DNA of 64,000 bases, from positions 42,470 through 106,469 of the forward strand of contig DATFBM010000044.1 of assembly GCA_035253825.1 (NCBI GenBank). Direction: 5' to 3'. The stretch comes from JACCTH01 sp035253825 (lineage in GTDB: Bacteria > Actinomycetota > Acidimicrobiia > Spongiisociales > ZC4RG35). Every line of letters begins with the position of its first letter. Positions within the stretch are counted from its first letter, which is position 1. The position numbers were made by a program, and so were the translations under genes. A model generated the notes under the pieces. It was not told the DNA's origin, did no database searches, and saw only the letters and a list, made by a program, of their open reading frames with translations. Positions 37,063 through 47,126 of this stretch are shown piece after piece.

Positions 37063-37628
37063 CTGAGCTGTCGGTAGGTGAGCCAGAACCTCCAGAAGAC
37101 GGTCGACCATGTTGCTGCTACGAGGAGCCACAGCATCGGCTCGATGAATGAAAAGACCAGGCCGAGGGTGAAGAGGATCACGCGCTCTGCCCGTCCCATC
37201 ATCCCGCCCCGCCCGTCGAGACCTTCGGCCTCGGCTTTGGCGCGTAGGTAGGGGACGAGGAGCGAACCTCCCAGGGCAAGGACTATGAGAAGCACCAGCC
37301 GGCGCTCCGAGGCGAGGGCGAAGGAGAGCCCGGCGAGCACGGAAACCTCGGCGATCCGATCTGATGCCGCATCGAGCAACGCCCCTCGCGGCGACTCGGT
37401 CCCGGCGGCTCGTGCGACCGAACCATCCAGTCCGTCGAGGATCGAGCCCGCAAGTGCCACCAGCGCGCCTCCGACGATCATCCCCGCACCAATCATCACC
37501 GCACCGGTGACGCTCACGGCCAAACCGAAGATCGTCATGATTTGCGGCGTTATGCCGAGCCGATTCAGAGCCCGGCCGATCGGTTGAAGGACCCACTGCA
37601 AGTGGGGCCGAACCCGAAGATCGATCAC
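37059..37628 (-). CDS. pgsA: Phosphatidylinositol phosphate synthase (CDP-alcohol phosphatidyltransferase)
   Basis: 189 residues with about six membrane helices. The family motif D-x2-DG-x2-AR-x8-G-x3-D-x3-D is complete, spanning LDGLDGSVARAAG and RGALLDAASDR. Position at the head of the PIM cluster indicates the inositol-phosphate-specific enzyme (PgsA1/PIPS). The start at 37628 is divergent from the EF-G-like gene. Confidence 0.9.
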   Translation of the reverse strand: MIDLRVRPHLQWVLQPIGRALNRLGITPQIMTIFGLAVSVTGAVMIGAGMIVGGALVALAGSILDGLDGSVARAAGTESPRGALLDAASDRIAEVSVLAGLSFALASERRLVLLIVLALGGSLLVPYLRAKAEAEGLDGRGGMMGRAERVILFTLGLVFSFIEPMLWLLVAATWSTVFWRFWLTYRQLR

Positions 37629-37724
37629 CGCGGCGAAATGTACTCATCCCGAGGGCCGCGTTCGCCCAAATCTCAGTGGGGAGGCGTTCACTAAGATCGG
37701 CCACCCCCAGCCCGAGGAGGTCAG

Positions 37725-39779
37725 TTGGTTCCCGAGAAGATCCGCAACGTGGCCCTGGTCGGACATGGCGGGAGCGGAAAAACCAGTCTCGCCGAGGCTC
37801 TCCTGTTTGTCACCGGCGCTACCACTCGACAGGGTTCGATCGAAGCCGGCACCTCGATGCTCGATTACGAACCCGAAGAGCAGGAACGAAAGATCTCCCT
37901 CGGGCTTGCGGTGGCAAGCGTCACCTGGCAGGACCACAAGTTCAACATCATCGACACCCCCGGGTACATCGACTTCTCGGGTGACGCCCGCGCTGCCTTG
38001 CGAGCGGCAGACCTGGCGCTCTTCGTCGTCTCGGGCGTCGACGGGGTGGAGGTGCAGACCGAGATCTTGTGGCGGGCGGCCGAGGAGGAGGGGATTCCGC
38101 GGGCGATAGTGATCACCAAGCTCGATCGCGAGCGGGCCTCGTTTACCAGGACACTGTCCCAGTTGCGCGACGCTTTCGGCAAGCGCGTGGCTCCGGTGCA
38201 GGTACCAATTGGCATCGAAGCCGACCTCAAGGGAGTCGTGCGGGTCGTATCGGGCCGCTCCTTCACGTATGGACCCGAGGATCGGACTGGGACCCTCAGC
38301 CACACAACGCCTCCGGAGGCGGAAGAACTGGCGGCGTCCACCCGGGAGTCTCTGATCGAATCAGTTGTTGAGACCGACGACGAGCTGATGGAGAAATTCT
38401 TCGAGGGCGAGGTACCCGACGCTGACACGATCGTCAGGACTGTCCACCAGGGAATGTTGAAGGGCGAGATCTTTCCCGTGCTTGTGGCTTCGGCGGCCCG
38501 CCGTATCGGAGTCGACACCCTGTGCGAGTTTCTCTTCGACTTTGCTCCCAACCCGCTCGAACGAAGCCTTCCTCCTCTCGCCAAGGGCGAGCCAATTCCT
38601 CTTAGCGCCGACGGGCCGGTCCTCGGCTATGTCTTCAAGACCATCAGCGATCCCTTCGTAGGTCGCATATCTCTCTTTCGGGTCTACTCCGGAGCCGTCC
38701 GGGCTGACGATGACCTTCATATCTCGGGCGGCGGTCACGCCCGCATGCACAACTTGTTCTATCTCATGGGGAAAGACCACATCGACACAAAGGAAATTTC
38801 CTGCGGGGAGATCGGGGCGGTTGCCAAGGTGGAGACCCTCCACGCCGGCTCGACCATCCACAGTCCCTCCCTCGAGATCGAGCTGGCGCCAGTGACTTTC
38901 CCGAATCCGGTAACCGAGCTATCGATCTCCCCCAAGAGCCAGCACGACGAAGAAAAGCTCTCGACCGCCCTGCATCGAATCGTTGAGGAAGATCCCACCC
39001 TGCGAGTCGATCGCAAGCCGGAGACAGGCGAGACGGTGCTGGCCGGCCTCGGCGACGTTCATCTTGACGTGACGTTGGCCCGTATCCATCGCAAGTTCGG
39101 AGTTGAGGTGGCAACGGCTCTACCCCGGGTCCCGTATCGGGAGACCATCACCTCGGTGGCGGAAGCCGAAGGCAAGCACAAGAAGCAGACGGGTGGCCGT
39201 GGTCAGTTTGGGGTTGCCTTCGTCAAGTTCAGCCCGCTCCCCCGCGGTTCGGGATACGAGTTCATCGATGCCATCAAGGGGGGTTCCATCCCCCGCCAGT
39301 TCATCCCCGCGGTCAACAAAGGGATTCAGGAGGCTCTGGAGAGGGGCATCCTCGCCGGCTACCCCGTGGTTGACGTTGCCGCCGAGGTTTTCGACGGGAA
39401 GTATCACAACGTCGATTCCGACGAGTTGTCGTTCCGGATGGCGGGGATCCAGGCTTTCCGAGCAGCGGCGCCCAATCTCAAGGCGGTGTTGCTCGAGCCC
39501 ATCATGCGGCTATCCATCCGCGTGCCCGACGATTACACCGGCGACGTGATGGGTGACATCAACTCCAAGCGGGGCCGGGTGCTCGGTATCGACTCCGATG
39601 GCAACAGTCGGGTCATCGAATCCGAAGTGCCGATGACAGAGATTCAGAGATACGCCGCCGATCTGCGATCGATGACGAGCGGCCGGGGGACCTTCGAAGT
39701 CCGCTTTGACCACTACGCCGAAGTCCCGCACCAGGAAGCCCAGAAGGTCATCGCGGCCAACGCCAAAGACGAACACTGA
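37725..39779 (+). CDS. fusA2: Elongation factor G-like protein (EF-G2 type)
   Basis: 684 residues, a five-domain translational GTPase layout. The start is TTG with GGAGG five bases upstream. The P-loop is GHGGSGKTS rather than the AHIDAGKT of true EF-G. G3 reads DTPGYIDF, with Tyr 81 where EF-G has the catalytic His, and G4 is TKLD. The later domains contain GRISLFRVYSGA, GLGDVHLDVTL and KKQTGGRGQFGVAFV. These features match the EF-G2 paralogue (Rv0120c type), reported in M. smegmatis to bind GTP without ribosome-dependent hydrolysis. The cellular role is uncertain. It is followed after one base by gltA. Confidence 0.9.
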   Translation: MVPEKIRNVALVGHGGSGKTSLAEALLFVTGATTRQGSIEAGTSMLDYEPEEQERKISLGLAVASVTWQDHKFNIIDTPGYIDFSGDARAALRAADLALFVVSGVDGVEVQTEILWRAAEEEGIPRAIVITKLDRERASFTRTLSQLRDAFGKRVAPVQVPIGIEADLKGVVRVVSGRSFTYGPEDRTGTLSHTTPPEAEELAASTRESLIESVVETDDELMEKFFEGEVPDADTIVRTVHQGMLKGEIFPVLVASAARRIGVDTLCEFLFDFAPNPLERSLPPLAKGEPIPLSADGPVLGYVFKTISDPFVGRISLFRVYSGAVRADDDLHISGGGHARMHNLFYLMGKDHIDTKEISCGEIGAVAKVETLHAGSTIHSPSLEIELAPVTFPNPVTELSISPKSQHDEEKLSTALHRIVEEDPTLRVDRKPETGETVLAGLGDVHLDVTLARIHRKFGVEVATALPRVPYRETITSVAEAEGKHKKQTGGRGQFGVAFVKFSPLPRGSGYEFIDAIKGGSIPRQFIPAVNKGIQEALERGILAGYPVVDVAAEVFDGKYHNVDSDELSFRMAGIQAFRAAAPNLKAVLLEPIMRLSIRVPDDYTGDVMGDINSKRGRVLGIDSDGNSRVIESEVPMTEIQRYAADLRSMTSGRGTFEVRFDHYAEVPHQEAQKVIAANAKDEH

Positions 39780-39780
39780 T

Positions 39781-41054
<1,274 letters not shown>

Positions 41055-41058
<4 letters not shown>

Positions 41059-41534
41059 GGTTGGCAGCCAGCTGCTCGGGCGGCGGTGTCGAGGTGGATG
41101 GCGACGTCGCGTATCCCCAACTCGTTGACCACAACGACTTCGGCGGGGAGGTCATCTCCCCAGGCGCCGGCCCGGACGAACTGATCGACCAGAAACTGCA
41201 CCTCGCCGCCGAAGTTGGTCGCGAATCCGTTCACCGTCTCTTCCATGTACTTGCCGGTCTTGGCGATGTACTCGTCCCAAGCCGCCTCCCGTTCGCTTTC
41301 ATCCAAACCCGCCATTGGGTGTCCATCCACCGTCGGATCGGATTCTTCCCGTTGGTCGAGATAGGAGGCAATCTCCCGCGCGGTCTCGAAGGCCCGGTCG
41401 CACGTGCTTGTCTGTGGATCGATCGGCACTACTACGGGTTGGGGCTCTGGTCGCGTCAGGAGGAACGTGGCCGCGCCCCCGACCAATGCGGCGATGACCA
41501 GCGCCACCCCCTGCCCCAACCGCCCCGAAAGCAT
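41055..41534 (-). CDS. Hypothetical membrane-anchored protein
   Basis: I do not recognise this 159-residue protein. A single N-terminal membrane helix (GVALVIAALVGGAATFLLT, about residues 9-27) is followed by an extracytoplasmic domain with Cys 45 and Cys 157, which could form a disulfide, and an acidic helix DESEREAAWDEYIAKTGKYM. Its stop overlaps the gltA stop by four bases, tail to tail. Confidence 0.6.
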
Positions 41535-41573
41535 GTGTTCATGCTACGAACGGGGTCCTTCTATTCAATGGGT

Positions 41574-42086
41574 TTAGGTACTCAAACCGTTGGAGGGAAG
41601 GGCCGGCGGAGACGGGAGCTCGGTGGAGAAGGTCTCGGTGTAGGGGTCGCCAGTGATCTCTCCGGTGACGCCGTCGACCACGACCAAGGCCCGCGCCGCC
41701 GGCGGCTCCGCCGCGTCGTACATGATGACGTGCCAGCGCGGACGCGACCGCAGCCCGGAAAAGATGACTGCCGCCGAAGCATGGCCAATGGGAAACGGAG
41801 CGTTACGGGAGGCGATTAGGAGCGCCTCCTCCGGTTGCAGGTTGAGCGGCCAGGCCGCCAGCCAATGCCAGAGGGCCAGGGCCAGCATCACTCCCGCCAT
41901 GGCGGCTCCGATAGGCCGGTTCGGGGTCACCAATAAGACCAGAGGAGCAAAGGCGAGAAAAATCCAAGTTCCCGCCCGTCGCCGTCGGGGAGACGGAAAT
42001 CGGTAGGGCCCACCGACTGAAGAATCGAGGTCTTCGGGAACTCCGGCGCTCTCGGCAACCTCGGCCGGGATATTGATCCCATCCAT
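41574..42086 (-). CDS. Hypothetical membrane protein next to thrS
   Basis: 170 residues of unknown function. Two adjacent hydrophobic helices, AGTWIFLAFAPLVLLVT and AAMAGVMLALALWHWLAAW, lie at about 38-75. The following soluble part (RPRWHVIMYDAAEP, ALVVVDGVTGEITGDPY) resembles a PepSY-like beta segment only loosely. The ATG overlaps the thrS stop by one base, so it is probably co-translated with thrS. Confidence 0.6.
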   Translation of the reverse strand: MDGINIPAEVAESAGVPEDLDSSVGGPYRFPSPRRRRAGTWIFLAFAPLVLLVTPNRPIGAAMAGVMLALALWHWLAAWPLNLQPEEALLIASRNAPFPIGHASAAVIFSGLRSRPRWHVIMYDAAEPPAARALVVVDGVTGEITGDPYTETFSTELPSPPALPSNGLST

Positions 42087-44020
42087 CAGGTGCCGGGGGG
42101 CATGCTTGCCTCAGCCATGATCGTCAGCGCCTCCGAGACTGGGACTCCGCGCTTGTCGCGGTCTTCGCCATAGCGGCGAAAACCTACCGACTGGGCCTCG
42201 ACATCTTTATCCCCTACTACCAGCAGGAAGGGATGCTTCTGAGTCAGGGCGCGCCTGATCTTCTCGCCCACGGTCTCGCTCGAATGATCGACCTCAACCC
42301 TCAGCCCCCGTCGGCGAGCAGCCGCCGCTACTTCCCGGGCGTAATCGATGTGCCGGTCGGCCACTGGTACCACCGAAGCCTGCACGGGTGCCAGCCAAGC
42401 GGGCAAGGCACCGGCGTAATGCTCGACAACCACCGCCAGGAATCGATCTATCGAGCCTGCCTTGGCGCAGTGGATCATGAAGGGAACCTCACCCTGATTG
42501 TCCGAAGTGGTGTAAGTGAGCCCGAAGCGGGCCGGCATGTTGAAGTCGAATTGAATAGTCGACATCTGCCAACGGCGGCCAATGGCGTCGCGAATGTGGA
42601 TGTCGATCTTGGGGCCGTAGAACGCCCCCTCTCCCGCGGCGAGGCGGTAGCTGATTCCGGCATCCTGCAGGGACTTCTCGAGAGCGCGCTCGGCCGCTTC
42701 CCACTGTGAAGGATCCCCCACCGACTTCTCGGGCTTGGTGGAGAGGTCGGCTTCGAACTCCGAGAACCCGAAATCTCTCATCCAAGTTGTGACGAACTCG
42801 AGGTGAAGGGCCAGCTCCGAGTCAAGCTGGTCGCCTCGACAAAAGGTATGGGAGTCATCCTGCGTGAAACCCCGTACTCGCAGCAGGCCGTGCAAAACCC
42901 CCGACCGTTCGCGTCGATAAACGGCTCCCAGCTCGGACAGCCGAAGAGGTAGCTCGCGATATGAACGACCCCTGCTTCGATAAACGAGGATGTGAAACGG
43001 GCAGTTCATTGGCTTGACCCGGTAGAACTCCGCTTCATCCACCTCCATACCGGGATACATGTTCTCGGCGTAGAAGCCGAGATGACCCGATATGTCCCAC
43101 AGCGCCTCGCGGGCGAGGTGCGGGCTGACGACGAACTCGAAACCGAATCGCTCGTGCAGTCGGCGGGAATGGTCCTCGACGACCTTGCGAAACATTCCTC
43201 CCTTCTGATGCCATACCGCCAGGCCCGGGCCCAGTTCGCGGGGGAACGAGTAGAGGTCGAGTTCCTGACCCAGGCGGCGGTGATCTCGAAGCTCTGCCTC
43301 CTCGATTCGGTGGAGGTAGTCCGCCAGGGCTTTCTCGCTCTCCCAGGCCGTGCCGTAGATACGTTGCAGCTGCTGGCGCTTCTCGTCACCTCGCCAATAG
43401 GCCCCGGCAGTTCGCATCAGCTTGAAGGCCGGTAGCCGACCGGTCGACGGAAGATGCGGGCCCCTACAGAGATCGACGAATTCCCGGTTCCGATAAACCG
43501 TCACCTCGGATGCATCCTCGACCTCGCCGGGATCGACCGAGGCGATGATTTCCTTCTTGAGGGGTTGGTCAGCAAAGACCTCCAAAGCCTCTTCGGCGGA
43601 GAGCACGCTGCGATCGAAGGATTGATTCTCGGCCACGATCTCGCGCATGCGAGATTCGATTTGCTCGAGATCTTCTGGAGTAAACGACCTACCGACGGCA
43701 AAGTCGTAATAGAACCCGTCTTCTATCGCCGGACCGATGCCGAAGTCTGCTCCCGGGTAAAGGTCGAGGACGGCCTGGGCGAGGATGTGAGCCGCAGAAT
43801 GGCGGAGGATGTGCCGACCTTCATCGGTGTTGGCCGTGATGACTCGGAACTTTCCACTCGCCTCGATCGGACGACTGAGATCGAGTAGCTGATCGTCGAG
43901 AGCAACCGCTACTGCAGCAGCTGCCAGACGCGGACCAATCGAGCGCGCGACCTCCTCTCCGGTGCGGCCGACCGGGTGAAAAGCCGTCGTTCCATCTGGG
44001 TAAACAAGCTCAATGTCCAT
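42086..44020 (-). CDS. thrS: Threonine--tRNA ligase
   Basis: 644 residues with the full bacterial layout: TGS domain at 1-62, editing domain with HILRHSAAHILAQAV, catalytic core with MNCPFHILVYRSRGRSYREL, RSGVLHGLLRVRGFTQDD (motif 2) and zinc ligands around HIF-like positions, then an anticodon domain (VPVADRHIDYA, HPFLLVVGDKDVE). In M. tuberculosis thrS also precedes the pgsA-patA-pimA cluster; here fusA2 and gltA are inserted between them on the other strand. Confidence 0.97.
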   Translation of the reverse strand: MDIELVYPDGTTAFHPVGRTGEEVARSIGPRLAAAAVAVALDDQLLDLSRPIEASGKFRVITANTDEGRHILRHSAAHILAQAVLDLYPGADFGIGPAIEDGFYYDFAVGRSFTPEDLEQIESRMREIVAENQSFDRSVLSAEEALEVFADQPLKKEIIASVDPGEVEDASEVTVYRNREFVDLCRGPHLPSTGRLPAFKLMRTAGAYWRGDEKRQQLQRIYGTAWESEKALADYLHRIEEAELRDHRRLGQELDLYSFPRELGPGLAVWHQKGGMFRKVVEDHSRRLHERFGFEFVVSPHLAREALWDISGHLGFYAENMYPGMEVDEAEFYRVKPMNCPFHILVYRSRGRSYRELPLRLSELGAVYRRERSGVLHGLLRVRGFTQDDSHTFCRGDQLDSELALHLEFVTTWMRDFGFSEFEADLSTKPEKSVGDPSQWEAAERALEKSLQDAGISYRLAAGEGAFYGPKIDIHIRDAIGRRWQMSTIQFDFNMPARFGLTYTTSDNQGEVPFMIHCAKAGSIDRFLAVVVEHYAGALPAWLAPVQASVVPVADRHIDYAREVAAAARRRGLRVEVDHSSETVGEKIRRALTQKHPFLLVVGDKDVEAQSVGFRRYGEDRDKRGVPVSEALTIMAEASMPPGT

Positions 44021-44123
44021 GAATCGTCTCAGCTAGCCTGGCCGCCCAAGGGTACCCCCCGGGTACTCAAGCTCAGTTCCGATTTCCCCCGACCCAAACC
44101 ACCCCGAAAAGTCAAAGGTATCC

Positions 44124-44948
44124 ATGGACCCAGTGACCATCCTCAGATCAGTTTCGCCGAGCGCGACCCATGTCGAAGTTTCGGCCGGCGCGAACCGGGT
44201 CTTCCGGCTGCGAGAGGAAAAGGGCAGCACCAGCATCGTAAAGATCTATGCCACACCGACACGCGAGCGTCGGGAACGCCATGCCCTGGTGGCGTTGGAC
44301 AAGGTCCAGGGCGTGCCCAAGATTCTTAGCCGGGGCATCGATGACGGAACCGCGTGGATCCAGATGACCGACGGCGGGAACTGGGACTTGGCGAGTCTTC
44401 CCCGCAACCTCAACATCCTTCGTTCGGCGGGCCGCGTGCTTCGGGGAGTGCACGAGTCGGATGCCTCTATGACCAATCTCTCGAACGCGATTGACAACGA
44501 GCAGATTGGTGCCCACTTCCGAAACACCATCGAGCGGTTGGGGAAGTACCGACGCCGCCTCAGCCTGCCGGCCGATGTCCTCGATCAGGCTGCGTCGGCT
44601 GGCCCCCCGGTAGCGAGCCCCGCCAAGCCGGCTCACACGAGACCCTTCCCCAACCAGTTCCTGGTCACCGAAGCCGGGCAAGTCACTTTGGTCGACTGGG
44701 AATGGGCGACCGTTGCTCCACCCGAATGGGATGTCTCGTTGGCCAGCTGGCAATTCTCGAAGCTCCTCGGAGACGAGGCCGCAAGCGCGTTCCTCGAGGG
44801 ATATGGCGCCGTCGTATCGGCGACGCGGTTGAAGAGCTGGATCGCTTATCACTCGGCCATGCTCATGTTGGAAGCCGCTGAGAAGCGCGATGGAAGGCTG
44901 CAGGACATGGCACCTCTCGTCGCCGATCTGGCCGCCGCCGTTGGCTAG
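44124..44948 (+). CDS. Phosphotransferase (APH-like) with degenerate catalytic loop
   Basis: A 274-residue protein with the aminoglycoside phosphotransferase / choline kinase fold. IVKIY carries the usual ATP-binding Lys, AGRVLRGVHESD matches the core helix, and VDWEWATVAPPEWDVSLASW holds the metal-binding Asp. The catalytic loop, normally HxDxxxxN, reads HTRPFPNQFLV at about residues 171-181: Arg replaces the catalytic Asp, and Gln stands where Asn is expected. It may be a pseudokinase or use altered chemistry. It is divergent from thrS. No substrate can be assigned. Confidence 0.75.
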   Translation: MDPVTILRSVSPSATHVEVSAGANRVFRLREEKGSTSIVKIYATPTRERRERHALVALDKVQGVPKILSRGIDDGTAWIQMTDGGNWDLASLPRNLNILRSAGRVLRGVHESDASMTNLSNAIDNEQIGAHFRNTIERLGKYRRRLSLPADVLDQAASAGPPVASPAKPAHTRPFPNQFLVTEAGQVTLVDWEWATVAPPEWDVSLASWQFSKLLGDEAASAFLEGYGAVVSATRLKSWIAYHSAMLMLEAAEKRDGRLQDMAPLVADLAAAVG

Positions 44949-45009
44949 AACGCGAAATCCACCAATCCTCTAGCGCACTTACTTAGCCTCCTCGCCAGAG
45001 GAGGACGCA

Positions 45010-45204
45010 TTGCTCGAAGCACTCTTGGCGGCTACCGCCACTTCAGGGTTGCTGGTGCTCGCTCGCGGGCACCGACGGCCGGCGGGGCCGGGCGAGATCT
45101 GGATTCAGGATTCTGAAGAAGAAGATCTCCCCTGCCCTTGGTGTTATAGCCAAACCGACGCGCAAGACGATCGCTGCGGAAGCTGCGGCCGTCGCTTCGG
45201 TTGA
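45010..45204 (+). CDS. Small zinc-ribbon membrane protein
   Basis: A 64-residue protein starting at TTG with GAGGAGG about five bases upstream, which supports a real gene. A short hydrophobic N-terminus (ALLAATATSGLLVLARG) is followed by an acidic linker and a C-terminal CPWCYSQTDAQDDRCGSCG, two CxxC pairs typical of a zinc ribbon. It converges on mshD with one base between stops. Function unknown. Confidence 0.6.
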   Translation: MLEALLAATATSGLLVLARGHRRPAGPGEIWIQDSEEEDLPCPWCYSQTDAQDDRCGSCGRRFG

Positions 45205-45205
45205 C

Positions 45206-46087
45206 TCAGACAACCCGGACAAACGAGCGATCGACGTGGTCGACGTAGAAGCCGAGGTCCCGGTAAAGGTGAACTGCCGTGTGGTTGTCGGCATCGACGT
45301 ACAAGAAGGACTTTTCCGCCCCGGCCTTCGCTAACCGGATCAAACCATCCAAAACCAACGCCCGCCCCAGGCCCTGACCCTGGGCCTCGGGGGCGACGGC
45401 AATCACGTAGATCTCCCCTTCGCTTTCTCCGGCTTTGAGCCAGTTGAACCCCACCAGCTCTGTCCCCCGCCAGGCCATCAACACCATCTCCGGGTGGAAC
45501 CAATCGCGTTCGGTCCTCAGACCAAGTTCAGCTGCGGTCCAGGCACCGTTCTCGGGGTGATTGCCGAAAGCCTCATTGTTGAGGCGAAGCAGGTCTGCCT
45601 CGTCCCGTCCTGGTCGGAACGAGGTGACCTCGATTCCGGGTGGATATGCCACCCCAACTGGAAGAGGTCCGTGGTGCTCCATCTTGAAGAGCTGGCGCTC
45701 CTCCTTGAAACCCTCCCTCACCGCCGCCGTCGCCAAGCCGGGATGAAATAGCCAGGCCCGCAGCGACTTTCCCCCCCGCCGCCTGACTTCGCCCACGGCT
45801 GCTTCGAACAGCCGGCGATAGTGCTTGTGCTGGCGAAACTCAGGAGCAATCGCCATCTCCATCGCCCATCGATCGCCGCTGGCAGGAGTCAGCGCTACAA
45901 ACGCCGCGATACGTCCTCGGGAACGACCGACGAGCCCGATCAAATTGGGATCGCGGGTGAGCCCGATCGCTTTGCGCTCGCCTATCGGGCGATGTCCGTC
46001 GACCCTCTCGACGCTCTCGATCAAGGCTTCGATCTCTCTCAACTCCTCTTCGAGTCTCCCCGGTTGGATCTCCATCGCAGGGTCCAT
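45206..46087 (-). CDS. mshD: Mycothiol acetyltransferase
   Basis: MshD acetylates Cys-GlcN-Ins to complete mycothiol, the main low-molecular-weight thiol of actinobacteria. The 293-residue protein has two tandem GNAT domains. The linker signature LNNEAFGNHPENGAWT is characteristic of MshD. The C-terminal domain has YVIAVAPEAQGQGLGRALV and YVDADNHTAVHLYRDLGF. This gene is strong evidence for an actinobacterial host. Confidence 0.9.
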   Translation of the reverse strand: MDPAMEIQPGRLEEELREIEALIESVERVDGHRPIGERKAIGLTRDPNLIGLVGRSRGRIAAFVALTPASGDRWAMEMAIAPEFRQHKHYRRLFEAAVGEVRRRGGKSLRAWLFHPGLATAAVREGFKEERQLFKMEHHGPLPVGVAYPPGIEVTSFRPGRDEADLLRLNNEAFGNHPENGAWTAAELGLRTERDWFHPEMVLMAWRGTELVGFNWLKAGESEGEIYVIAVAPEAQGQGLGRALVLDGLIRLAKAGAEKSFLYVDADNHTAVHLYRDLGFYVDHVDRSFVRVV

Positions 46088-46157
46088 GTCGTGCGGACGC
46101 TACCTAGGCAAATTCTGGCCGGCTCCTATGCTGATTTGACTCGATGTTTGGCAACTC

Positions 46158-47126
46158 ATGAGCGCGGTGGGCCTGGTGCTGGGAGGCGGGGGCATCACTG
46201 GCGCAGCTTTTGAGATGGCAACTCTCATGGCAATCGAGCTGGCCACCGGTTGGAATTGCAACGACTCCGACGTCGTTGTCGGCACTTCTTCGGGAGCCTT
46301 TGTAGCAGCACTGGTTCGTCACAATCGTCTTGACCTCGACTCCTTGGTGCTCCCCGATGACGGTCGCATCGAGGTGGCGCTCCGCATCAAGGAACGAACC
46401 TATCGGTCCCGTCCGGGGGTTCATCTGGGTAAGTGGATGCGGCATGGTTTGTTGCCGGGAATGCGAAGGCCCGGCCTCACGCTCTTACTGGGCTCGCCAG
46501 CGCCATATGACACCACTGGTCTCGGAGATTGGGTTCGCGAGGAACTGGGAACCGAGGCCGAGAACTGGCCTGACCGGCCGACAGTGATCGTTGCCTTCGA
46601 TGCCTCGACTCGGCGCCGGACGGCCTTTGGCACCACCAGTGCCCCTGACATCGGTTTGGCCGATGCGGTCTGCGCCTCGACCGCCATCCCTTTGGTCTTT
46701 CGACCCCACATCCATGACGGTCGGCCCTACGTCGATGGGGGCGTCGCTTCCGGAACGCATGCCGACCTTGTACTCGGCAACGTTCGTCCGCTTGATCTCG
46801 TGCTGGTGATTGCTCCGATGGCCGCCGAAGAAGAGCGCCGCGGCGCCTTACCCCATGAGCGTCTCTTCGATCGAGTCGGAAGGCGCTCACTCGATGAGGA
46901 AACGGCCCTCATCAAAAGAGAGTGGCCCGAAGCCGAGGTCCTGGTGATCCGGCCCACCCCTCAGGTCCTGGCATCGATGCGTCCTAACCCCATGGACCCC
47001 GATCTAGCCGTGCCAGCCTTCGTTCGCACGCTCATCGGCATGAAGAAATGCCTTGGCGAGCCCGCAACCTGGTCGATCCTCGAACGCCATCTCGGATCTG
47101 CGGCGCGGGTTCGTCAATCAACTTGA
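46158..47126 (+). CDS. Patatin-like phospholipase
   Basis: 322 residues. The oxyanion region is GLVLGGGGITGAAFEMA, the nucleophile elbow VVVGTSSGAFVAAL holds the Ser, and the catalytic Asp lies in PYVDGGVASGTHAD, so the Ser-Asp dyad is complete. Members hydrolyse acyl esters of lipids. Its 3' end overlaps the next gene's longest frame by 74 bases, suggesting co-expression with the serine hydrolase that follows. Confidence 0.88.
   Translation: MSAVGLVLGGGGITGAAFEMATLMAIELATGWNCNDSDVVVGTSSGAFVAALVRHNRLDLDSLVLPDDGRIEVALRIKERTYRSRPGVHLGKWMRHGLLPGMRRPGLTLLLGSPAPYDTTGLGDWVREELGTEAENWPDRPTVIVAFDASTRRRTAFGTTSAPDIGLADAVCASTAIPLVFRPHIHDGRPYVDGGVASGTHADLVLGNVRPLDLVLVIAPMAAEEERRGALPHERLFDRVGRRSLDEETALIKREWPEAEVLVIRPTPQVLASMRPNPMDPDLAVPAFVRTLIGMKKCLGEPATWSILERHLGSAARVRQST

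Noticed and set aside
36205..37704. A 499-codon reading of the acyltransferase frame
   Set aside because: The first 200 codons lie antiphase within pgsA and beyond its start; the acyltransferase is complete from 37062.
44047..44073. GC-rich inverted repeat between thrS and the phosphotransferase gene, considered as a T-box or attenuator
   Set aside because: The stem (GTACCC/GGGTAC) is short, no T run follows on either strand and no T-box consensus is visible.
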